Positions 1-5,673 of a DNA stretch of 14,939 nt are shown in pieces. Below the pieces are notes generated by a model. The model saw only the letters and a list, made by a program, of their open reading frames with translations. It did not search any database and was not told where the DNA came from. A program made the position numbers and the translations under genes. The first letter of the stretch is position 1. The number at the start of each line of letters is the position of its first letter. This DNA is from Methylomonas sp. (GTDB lineage Bacteria; Pseudomonadota; Gammaproteobacteria; Methylococcales; Methylomonadaceae), in the NCBI GenBank assembly GCA_026989715.1, contig JALSIU010000240.1, positions 1 through 14,939 of the forward strand, in the 5' to 3' direction.

Positions 1-95
1 GATTGAATTGACTGGTGTAACAAGCTGTGCAACCGACTAACATCACAAGCAAAAATATGGGGCTCGTTTCTTGCTACAACCTATCGTGCTGATAT

Positions 96-296
96 TCATT
101 TCAAAATACGTCTAAGAAACCTAAACATTTTCATTATTTCAGATTCATACCCTAGACTTCGCTTAATTTTTCTTTTGGCATTTTTGGAGAAATTAATTAT
201 TTTTGTTACTTCATAAATGCCTAAATCTTTTTTAATTTTTCTTTTAGCTTTAGTTATTCCAAGAATAGTTTTTAAGCTTGGTTTTCGGTATCTCAT
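96..296 (-). CDS. Small highly basic protein with internal 23-residue repeat, overlapping the K+ channel gene
   Basis: This is a 66-residue protein I do not recognise as a named family. It has 22 Lys/Arg against 4 Asp/Glu. Residues 17-26 (AKRKIKKDLG) recur exactly 23 residues later at 40-49 (AKRKIKRSLG), so the protein is essentially two copies of one helical basic unit. There is no signal peptide or obvious membrane span. The start ATG at 296 overlaps the channel's stop codon in an ATGA arrangement, which points to translational coupling with the channel rather than a chance ORF. The SD (GAGAAAA) is weak, as expected for coupling. Base composition is extremely AT-rich; the 60 bases at 181-240 contain only 10 G/C. 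The repeated unit and the coupling argue that it is real. A nucleic-acid-binding or channel-associated role would be a guess. Confidence 0.6.
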   Translation of the reverse strand: MRYRKPSLKTILGITKAKRKIKKDLGIYEVTKIINFSKNAKRKIKRSLGYESEIMKMFRFLRRILK

Positions 297-1012
297 TTGT
301 TTTCTCGATAGTCATCTTCACTACGCGCCTTGGATAAAGCTGATGCAATAAGCCCTGCTGGAACAGCAACAACGCCAAGCCCCACCATAAGAACAAAAAA
401 TGTAAAAATCCGCCCTCCTGCTGTGATTGGGTAAATATCGCCATAACCTACTGTCGTTAATGTTGCTACTGCCCACCATAGACTATGGAAAACAGATTTA
501 AATTGCTCTGGTTGTGCTCCATTTTCAAAATAATATATTCCAACAGCGGATAGATATAACAAAATAACAGATACAAAGAAAAAGAGTATGAGCTCTTCTT
601 TTGCAATAAAAAATGCCCTATGAAATCGATTTATCGCTTTGCTATATCTTAAAAGTTTTAGTATGCGAAACAATCGAAGTAATCTCAAAGCTCTTATAGC
701 TCGCAAATCAAAACCTGAAGCAATATAAAAAGGGAGGATTGCGATTAAATCAATAATCCCAAAAAAGCTAAAAATAAACTTAAATTTATTGTCCGATACA
801 TAAATTCTTAAAATATATTCAACGGTAAAAATGACCACCGTGATCATTTCTATTGCTTGTAATATTTGCCGTGATGATTCTGTCAAATTAGGTAAGGTGC
901 TGATTGAAAATGTAACTAATGAAATGATAATTAAAATTTGAACAGTAAAAGCAAAAATTTTACCTTGAAGCGTTTCTGTGCTCTCAATAATATTTTTAAT
1001 TCTTATCTTCAT
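293..1012 (-). CDS. Voltage-gated potassium channel (ion transporter family), no cytoplasmic RCK domain
   Basis: This 239-residue inner-membrane protein has the six-segment voltage-gated channel layout: S1 about 20-42, S2 53-71, S3 77-97, S4 about 102-123, S5 140-162, pore helix 174-188 and S6 202-226. S4 carries a basic residue at every third position (R104, R107, R110, R113, R116, K119, R122), the classic voltage sensor. The selectivity filter TTVGYGD is at 186-192, which is diagnostic of K+ selectivity. The protein ends about 13 residues after S6, so it has no RCK/TrkA-N domain and no cyclic-nucleotide-binding domain, unlike E. coli Kch. The family works as a homotetramer. The chosen start is the only good ATG before S1; its upstream sequence has no strong SD. 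It is co-oriented with thiC upstream, with a hairpin between, and overlaps the 66-residue ORF downstream. It is markedly AT-richer than thiC, which hints at transfer. Confidence 0.9.
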   Translation of the reverse strand: MKIRIKNIIESTETLQGKIFAFTVQILIIISLVTFSISTLPNLTESSRQILQAIEMITVVIFTVEYILRIYVSDNKFKFIFSFFGIIDLIAILPFYIASGFDLRAIRALRLLRLFRILKLLRYSKAINRFHRAFFIAKEELILFFFVSVILLYLSAVGIYYFENGAQPEQFKSVFHSLWWAVATLTTVGYGDIYPITAGGRIFTFFVLMVGLGVVAVPAGLIASALSKARSEDDYRENK

Positions 1013-1055
1013 TCAATTTTCAAATTGACAAATTTCAGCAACCTAACAAAATATA

Positions 1056-1092
1056 CTGCACAGCCAACATAATCCATACGGGAACTGTGCAG
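1056..1092 (-). terminator. Possible thiC terminator
   Basis: An 8-bp perfect inverted repeat (CTGTGCAG and CTGCACAG) with a 21-nt loop lies between thiC and the channel gene. Read on the minus strand, it is followed by TATATTTTGTT. The long loop makes it a moderate candidate for ending the thiC transcript. Confidence 0.4.
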
Positions 1093-1114
1093 CCCAAAAG
1101 CTAATCAGGCATAA

Positions 1115-2986
1115 TTAAACCTTATGATAAACCTCAGCACCTTCGTCAATAAATTGCTGGGATTTCTCATCCATCCCTAAGCGCAATGCCTCTTCTTCAT
1201 CTTTAATGCCTTTTTCTTTGGCATATTCACGCACATCTTGTGAGATTTTCATTGAACAAAAATGCGGGCCACACATAGAGCAAAAATGCGCAATTTTAGC
1301 GGAATCTTTAGGCAAGGTTTCATCATGGAATGAACGTGCTTTTTCAGGGTCTAAAGCGATATTAAACTGGTCTTCCCAACGGAATTCAAAACGCGCTTTC
1401 GACATGGCATTATCACGCGCCTGCGCCCCTGGATGGCCTTTTGCCAAATCAGCCGCATGTGCCGCAATTTTATAAGTCACAATACCTTCGCGTACATCTT
1501 CTTTATTAGGCAAACCTAAATGCTCTTTTTGGGTGACATAGCACAACATGGCACACCCGTACCAGCCGATATTAGCCGCGCCAATAACAGAGGTAATATG
1601 ATCGTAGCCAGGTGCAATATCCGTTGTTAGCGGGCCTAAGGTGTAGAAAGGAGCTTCGTCACAGTCTGCCAATTGCTTGGTCATATTTTCTTCAATCATA
1701 TGCAGTGGCACATGTCCCGGCCCTTCAATCATCACTTGCACATCATGCTTCCAAGCAATTTGGGTTAGCTCACCTAATGTTTCCAACTCGGCAAATTGCG
1801 CTTCATCATTAGCATCATAAATTGAACCGGGACGTAAGCCATCCCCTAATGAGAAAGAAACATCATAGGCTTTCATGATTTCACAAATGTCTTCAAAATG
1901 CGTGTATAAAAAGCTCTCTGTGTGATGCGCCAAACACCATTTTGCCATGATAGAACCACCGCGCGAGACGATGCCTGTCATACGCTTGGCAGTCATCGGC
2001 ACATGGTGTAAACGTACGCCGGCATGAATGGTAAAGTAATCTACGCCTTGCTCAGCCTGTTCAATCAAGGTATCACGAAAAATCTCCCAAGTCAGGTCTT
2101 CGGCTTTGCCGTCTACTTTTTCAAGTGCTTGATAAATAGGCACTGTACCAATGGGTACAGGTGAGTTACGCAAAATCCACTCACGAGTTTCATGAATGTT
2201 TTTACCGGTCGATAAATCCATAATGGTATCGCCACCCCAACGAATACCCCACAGCATTTTTTCGACCTCTTCATCAATAGAAGAAGTAACCGCCGAGTTA
2301 CCTAAGTTACCATTGATTTTGACCAAGAAGTTACGCCCAATAATCATCGGCTCTACTTCCGGGTGATTGATATTTAATGGGATAATCGCTCGGCCACGCG
2401 CCACTTCATCACGCACAAATTCAGGGGTAATCTCCTCAGGGATTGAGGCACCAAACGACTGACCTTTATGCTGGCCTTTATAGAGGTCACGCATTTCCGC
2501 CATATTTTGATTTTCGCGAATGGCAATAAACTCCATTTCCGGCGTAATAATACCTTGGCGTGCATAATGCATTTGGGAAACATTTTTGCCGGCTTTCGCT
2601 CTACGAGGTTTGCGAATATGTTCAAAACGCATATCCGCCGTTTCAGGGTCGTGTAAACGCTCTTTACCAAAATCAGAAGTAGGACCGTCCAGTTCCTCAG
2701 TATCATCACGCTCAGCAATCCAAGCCGCACGAATCGCGGCTAAACCTTTTTGCAAATCAACGTCAACATTAGGGTCGGTATAAACACCTGAAGTGTCATA
2801 GACAAATAGAGGTGTATTTTTTTCTGCTCCGAAGTGTGCGGGGGTATCGGATAGCGTAATTTTACGCATGGGAACTTGAATATCAGGACGACTGCCCTCG
2901 ATATAAACTTTCTCTGATGCAGGATAGGAATCAATTTTTACACTATTCGTATCCGTCGAGGTAATATCTTTAAGGACTGCGCTCAT
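1115..2986 (-). CDS. thiC: Phosphomethylpyrimidine synthase ThiC (thiamine biosynthesis)
   Basis: ThiC is a radical-SAM enzyme that rearranges 5-aminoimidazole ribotide into hydroxymethylpyrimidine phosphate, the pyrimidine half of thiamine. It acts in the cytoplasm. From the chosen start it is 623 residues, close to the E. coli length of 631. The C-terminal [4Fe-4S] motif CSMCGPHFC is intact (C569, C572, C577). The family's RGGSIMAKW, GLRPGSIYDANDEAQ and EGPGHVPLH blocks are all visible. The reading frame stays open upstream to a TTG at 3019. I prefer the ATG at 2986 because GGAGAG sits 4 bases before it, and the upstream extension would run into the riboswitch. A TPP riboswitch immediately upstream shows feedback control by thiamine pyrophosphate. 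No other thiamine genes follow in the window; the neighbours are unrelated. Confidence 0.97.
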   Translation of the reverse strand: MSAVLKDITSTDTNSVKIDSYPASEKVYIEGSRPDIQVPMRKITLSDTPAHFGAEKNTPLFVYDTSGVYTDPNVDVDLQKGLAAIRAAWIAERDDTEELDGPTSDFGKERLHDPETADMRFEHIRKPRRAKAGKNVSQMHYARQGIITPEMEFIAIRENQNMAEMRDLYKGQHKGQSFGASIPEEITPEFVRDEVARGRAIIPLNINHPEVEPMIIGRNFLVKINGNLGNSAVTSSIDEEVEKMLWGIRWGGDTIMDLSTGKNIHETREWILRNSPVPIGTVPIYQALEKVDGKAEDLTWEIFRDTLIEQAEQGVDYFTIHAGVRLHHVPMTAKRMTGIVSRGGSIMAKWCLAHHTESFLYTHFEDICEIMKAYDVSFSLGDGLRPGSIYDANDEAQFAELETLGELTQIAWKHDVQVMIEGPGHVPLHMIEENMTKQLADCDEAPFYTLGPLTTDIAPGYDHITSVIGAANIGWYGCAMLCYVTQKEHLGLPNKEDVREGIVTYKIAAHAADLAKGHPGAQARDNAMSKARFEFRWEDQFNIALDPEKARSFHDETLPKDSAKIAHFCSMCGPHFCSMKISQDVREYAKEKGIKDEEEALRLGMDEKSQQFIDEGAEVYHKV

Positions 2987-2990
2987 GTAT

Positions 2991-2996
2991 CTCTCC
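2991..2996 (-). promoter_or_regulatory. Ribosome binding site of thiC
   Basis: GGAGAG lies 4 bases before the ATG at 2986. It decides the start over the in-frame TTG at 3019, and it is the site that the TPP riboswitch would expose or hide if control is translational. Confidence 0.7.
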
Positions 2997-3028
2997 AATT
3001 TCAATAGAACAAGGCGCAAGGAAGTGCA

Positions 3029-3114
3029 TGGGGCTTTCCTACGCCAGTATTAGCTGGTCTCAGGTTCAAAGGGTTTTCTCTCAGCTTCGATTTTAAGAAG
3101 CACCCCTAGCCTTC
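3029..3114 (-). ncRNA. TPP riboswitch (THI element) upstream of thiC
   Basis: Read on the minus strand, the THI-box hallmarks appear in order: GGGGTGC, CTGAGA, ACCC followed by GAACCTGA, then CTAATACTGGCGTAGGAAAG. A short P1 helix can form between GGCT (3111-3108) and AGCC (3035-3032). These conserved segments bind thiamine pyrophosphate in the known class. The aptamer ends about 30 bases before the thiC SD. No clear terminator hairpin with a T-run lies between aptamer and SD. Control by sequestering the SD is therefore the likelier mode, but I did not fold the expression platform. Confidence 0.95.
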
Positions 3115-3129
3115 AATAAACAATACAAC

Positions 3130-3159
3130 ATAATAGAAATTGCACTTTATTGCAAACAA
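3130..3159 (-). promoter_or_regulatory. Possible promoter of thiC
   Basis: On the minus strand, TTGTTT (3159-3154) and TATTAT (3135-3130) are separated by 18 bases and lie just upstream of the riboswitch. The -10 is good and the -35 is weak. Position relative to the riboswitch is the main support. Confidence 0.35.
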
Positions 3160-3231
3160 ATACTGCAAACCCACTAAATACCATTATAAATTTAAGGTAG
3201 AAAAATACCCACTCCTCTTGATTATTACATT

Positions 3232-3264
3232 TGTCATATTAATGTAATATTACTGCCGTAACAT
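3232..3264 (+). promoter_or_regulatory. Pho-box-like 11-bp direct repeats upstream of the phosphate permease
   Basis: Three consecutive 11-bp units can be read: TGTCATATTAA (3232-3242), TGTAATATTAC (3243-3253) and TGCCGTAACAT (3254-3264). The first two fit the PhoB pattern of TGT(C/A)A followed by an AT-rich half, repeated every 11 bp. A TATATG hexamer at 3264-3269 lies 10 bases after the second unit, a spacing seen at Pho promoters. The same bases also form a 9-bp inverted repeat (3223-3231 with 3241-3249). PhoB binding is an inference from pattern plus the downstream gene's substrate. Confidence 0.45.
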
Positions 3265-3281
3265 ATATGTTTTTTTGTTAT

Positions 3282-3314
3282 TATAATTCGCTGTTATCGG
3301 TCATTATAATGACC
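3282..3314 (+). promoter_or_regulatory. Perfect 16-bp palindrome with two -10-like TATAAT hexamers before the permease gene
   Basis: GGTCATTATAATGACC at 3299-3314 is a perfect palindrome centred on a TATAAT (3305-3310). A second TATAAT lies at 3282-3287. The palindrome ends 19 bases before the ATG at 3334. It could be an operator overlapping a promoter, or a hairpin in the leader RNA. No good -35 is seen at the right distance from either hexamer. Confidence 0.45.
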
Positions 3315-3333
3315 AACCTTTAAGAGAAAATGT

Positions 3334-4902
3334 ATGGATATTGATCAATTAAATTCCGTCGAAAACAAGGGGGCAAAAATGCGCTTGGAAATACTTAGAT
3401 TAGGGGGGGCACTGCTATTTTTAATTGCCATTGGGCTTTTTATCAGCACCTCAATGGGAAATATCCCTAACCATACATTTTTGCTTGTTTCAGCAATTAT
3501 CGGTGGTTATATGGCACTCAATATTGGTGCCAATGATGTTGCCAATAATGTGGGGCCTGCAGTCGGCTCAAAGGCCATTTCGCTGTTAGGTGCCATTTTG
3601 ATTGCCATGGTATTTGAATCAGCGGGTGCACTGCTGGCAGGGGGCGAAGTGGTTAGTACCATCAAAAAAGGCATTATTGACCCCTCATTAATCAACGATT
3701 CAGATACTTTTATTTGGCTGATGCTGGCGGCATTATTAGCAGCGGCCATTTGGCTCAATATTGCGACCTTTTTTAATGCGCCTGTCTCAACGACTCACTC
3801 CATCGTTGGCGGTGTTCTAGGTGCAGGAATTGCAGCGGGCGGCTTTGGCATTGCCAACTGGGCGGTATTTGGCAAGATTGCGGCAAGTTGGGTTATTTCA
3901 CCGGTATTAGGCGGCATTATTTCGGCTCTATTTTTATACGTTATTAAACGCACCATTACCTACCAAAGTGATATGCTTGCCGCCGCCAAACGCATTGTGC
4001 CCCTTTTAATTGCTTTAATGATTTGGGCATTTTCAACCTACCTCATTTTAAAAGGTCTGAAAAAAATCTGGAAAGTAGATTTTATGGTGGCAGGTTCCAT
4101 TGCTTTTGCCATTGCGTTAACGCTTTATTTCGCTATTCGTCCACTTATTAATAAAGCAGCCACAGCACTGGATAATTCAAAAGCAAGTGTTAACACCTTA
4201 TTTACTATCCCATTAATTTTTGCGGCAGCCTTTTTAAGCTTTGCTCATGGCGCGAATGATGTTGCTAATGCAGTAGGGCCTTTAGCCGCAATTAATGATG
4301 CCATTAATAGTGGTGGTATCGCCAAAAAAGCAGCTATTCCTATTTGGGTTATGTTAATCGGTGCTTTGGGACTTTCAATTGGCTTGGCTTTATATGGTGC
4401 AAAACTGATTCGTACCGTGGGTAGTGAAATCACCGAACTGGATAAAATGCGCGCCTTCTGCGTGTCCATGGCGGCAGCCATTACCGTCATTATTGCCAGT
4501 CAGCTCGGCCTACCTGTTAGTTCAACACATATTGCTGTAGGAGCTATTTTTGGCGTTGGTTTTTTACGGGAATATTTAAAACGAACAGATGCTAAGCGTT
4601 TAGATGAAATCAGGAAACATCATGAACATTTAGACCCTGAAGCAACCGAGGCCTTTTTAGATTCCTTTAAAAAAGCAGATATTGCTCATAAATCTAAAAT
4701 GCTGGCTGAACTAAAAACACAAAAACAAGGTAGCGAATTTACTAAAAAAGAACGCAAGAAACTTAAAAAAGTATATAAAGATCAATTAGTCAAACGCTCT
4801 CATGTGTATAAAATAGCCGCGGCATGGGTTATTACTGTGCCGACCTCTGCTATTATGGCCGCACTTCTATACTTTACTATTCGTGGCATGCTAATTCCTT
4901 AG
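3334..4902 (+). CDS. Inorganic phosphate transporter, Pit/PHO4 family
   Basis: This 522-residue inner-membrane permease carries both halves of the PHO4 family signature: GANDVANNVGP starting at residue 65 and GANDVANAVGP starting at residue 306. The two repeats mark the inverted-repeat fold of the family. Most of the chain is alternating hydrophobic segments. A long lysine-rich soluble stretch (roughly 410-490) precedes a final membrane span. Family members take up phosphate, often as a metal-phosphate complex, using a proton or sodium gradient; which one applies here cannot be told. Two starts are possible: ATG at 3334 (AAGAGA upstream) or ATG at 3379 (residue 16), which has the stronger SD AAGGGGG. 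The shorter form would lose only a polar N-terminus. Upstream lie Pho-box-like repeats and a palindrome. No PhoU-like partner gene (DUF47) is adjacent. Confidence 0.92.
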   Translation: MDIDQLNSVENKGAKMRLEILRLGGALLFLIAIGLFISTSMGNIPNHTFLLVSAIIGGYMALNIGANDVANNVGPAVGSKAISLLGAILIAMVFESAGALLAGGEVVSTIKKGIIDPSLINDSDTFIWLMLAALLAAAIWLNIATFFNAPVSTTHSIVGGVLGAGIAAGGFGIANWAVFGKIAASWVISPVLGGIISALFLYVIKRTITYQSDMLAAAKRIVPLLIALMIWAFSTYLILKGLKKIWKVDFMVAGSIAFAIALTLYFAIRPLINKAATALDNSKASVNTLFTIPLIFAAAFLSFAHGANDVANAVGPLAAINDAINSGGIAKKAAIPIWVMLIGALGLSIGLALYGAKLIRTVGSEITELDKMRAFCVSMAAAITVIIASQLGLPVSSTHIAVGAIFGVGFLREYLKRTDAKRLDEIRKHHEHLDPEATEAFLDSFKKADIAHKSKMLAELKTQKQGSEFTKKERKKLKKVYKDQLVKRSHVYKIAAAWVITVPTSAIMAALLYFTIRGMLIP

Positions 4903-4940
4903 CCTAACTTTGTACGGCCGCTGACATACAAAAAGACAAG

Positions 4941-4965
4941 AATAGGTGCAAATCAAGCACCTATT
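4941..4965. terminator. Hairpin downstream of the phosphate permease gene
   Basis: A 9-bp perfect stem (AATAGGTGC with GCACCTATT) with a 7-base loop begins 38 bases after the permease stop. On the plus strand it is followed only by TCTCT, so it is a weak intrinsic terminator. On the minus strand it is followed by CTTGTCTTTTT, which is better. Confidence 0.5.
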
Positions 4966-5183
4966 TCTCTGCCCCTTATGCACACCTTAACTATACTCTC
5001 CTAACTTTTACCCACAATGTCATCTACCAAACAATAACATAGCAGCACAGCCGGTGCTCTCTCCTCAAAACAGATTGAAATAAATATAACCAACTGATAA
5101 ATATATATTATATGTATTATTAGCATTCAACAAAACTGACTAGATAAGCCCTAAAACAACAACTGATAACCACTCTTACTCAG

Positions 5184-5206
5184 CTTATACACAGAGTTAT
5201 CCACAG
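5184..5206 (+). repeat. Direct repeat copy 1: paired DnaA boxes
   Basis: This 23-bp unit consists of TTATACACA, a 3-base spacer and TTATCCACA, flanked by C and G. It recurs at 5557-5579 with a single difference (spacer GAG here, AAG there). The box starts are 12 bp apart, roughly one helical turn, so two DnaA molecules would sit on the same face. Confidence 0.85.
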
Positions 5207-5408
5207 CCTGTCCATAACTTTTTATTGAACATTGATAAGGAGTTAGCATTTTTATATCGAATATTCATTAATAAAATACGCTAAGTCTAATCTTTCGTGC
5301 GATACGGCTGGCCAAAATACCCATTTTTAGCCCTTAACAACAATTAGCACTGTCAACCTGTTTATTTTTATTTTTTCACTTTACACACAATTATTATTTT
5401 GCATAAAA

Positions 5409-5420
5409 TGATGCATCACT
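5409..5420 (+). repeat. TGATGCATCACT repeat, copy 1
   Basis: This 12-bp word contains the perfect palindrome TGATGCATCA. It recurs identically at 5583-5594, where it starts 4 bases after the second DnaA-box pair unit. The binding protein, if any, is unknown. Confidence 0.6.
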
Positions 5421-5556
5421 CTGAAGTATGTTACGCTATAAAAACGACAACAAAAAATACAACACTCTGATTTTAAATATAAAAAACAAATATTGATGGT
5501 TCTATAAATTTAATCGCTCCTCAGTAAAACCAAGGCTTACACTCACTTTTCCCCGT

Positions 5557-5579
5557 CTTATACACAAAGTTATCCACAG
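5557..5579 (+). repeat. Direct repeat copy 2: paired DnaA boxes
   Basis: This is the second copy of the 23-bp unit of 5184-5206: TTATACACA, spacer AAG, then TTATCCACA. It is the copy nearer priA and ends about 95 bases before the priA start, so DnaA bound here could also affect priA transcription. Confidence 0.85.
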
Positions 5580-5582
5580 GCT

Positions 5583-5594
5583 TGATGCATCACT
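5583..5594 (+). repeat. TGATGCATCACT repeat, copy 2
   Basis: This is identical to the word at 5409-5420 and is again followed by a pyrimidine-rich stretch. Its closeness to the box pair suggests it belongs to the same regulatory or origin structure. Confidence 0.6.
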
Positions 5595-5630
5595 TTTTTA
5601 GCCATATCAACCCTCAATCATTATTGTGCT

Positions 5631-5659
5631 TTAACAGCGACATACTCGATTTCTATTAT
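5631..5659 (+). promoter_or_regulatory. Possible priA promoter
   Basis: TTAACA (5631-5636) and TATTAT (5654-5659) have the ideal 17-base spacing. Transcription would begin around 5666, leaving only a few bases before the TTG start at 5674. That either implies a near-leaderless message or means this is not the real promoter. Confidence 0.4.
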
Positions 5660-5673
5660 ATGAAAGGTTCACA

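Larger units (their letters stand above)
5080..5640. other. DnaA-box cluster in AT-rich intergenic DNA: candidate replication origin (oriC)
   Basis: The 771-bp gap between the phosphate permease and priA holds no convincing coding region. It contains four perfect DnaA boxes of the form TTATNCACA: TTATACACA at 5185-5193 and 5558-5566, and TTATCCACA at 5197-5205 and 5570-5578. Single-mismatch boxes lie at 5381-5389 (TTACACACA) and, inverted, at 5209-5217 (TTATGGACA). AT-rich tracts suitable for unwinding lie at about 5086-5125, 5361-5400 and 5455-5515. DnaA binds such boxes to open the origin, so box density plus AT-rich DNA supports oriC. Against it, no GATC sites are seen, classic origin neighbours (dnaA, dnaN, mnmG) are absent, and sampled G/C counts show no clean skew switch here. 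A DnaA-titrating or DnaA-regulated region is the alternative. Confidence 0.55.

Noticed and set aside
2..40. Plus-strand open frame ending in TAA at 38-40, possible gene tail
   Set aside because: Only 12 codons are visible and nothing in them is recognisable.
1..55. Minus-strand reading frame with a lipobox-like LVGC after a short hydrophobic run, leaving the window at base 1
   Set aside because: There is no SD, no basic N-region and only about 17 codons before the edge. It could be the start of a lipoprotein gene but cannot be supported here.
2987..3019. Longer thiC product starting at TTG 3019
   Set aside because: The extra 11 codons begin near the riboswitch end without an SD, whereas ATG 2986 has GGAGAG at proper spacing and matches the family start.
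5236..5272. AAGGAG followed by a short open stretch in the DnaA-box region
   Set aside because: The frame stops after a few codons and lacks a normal start codon.
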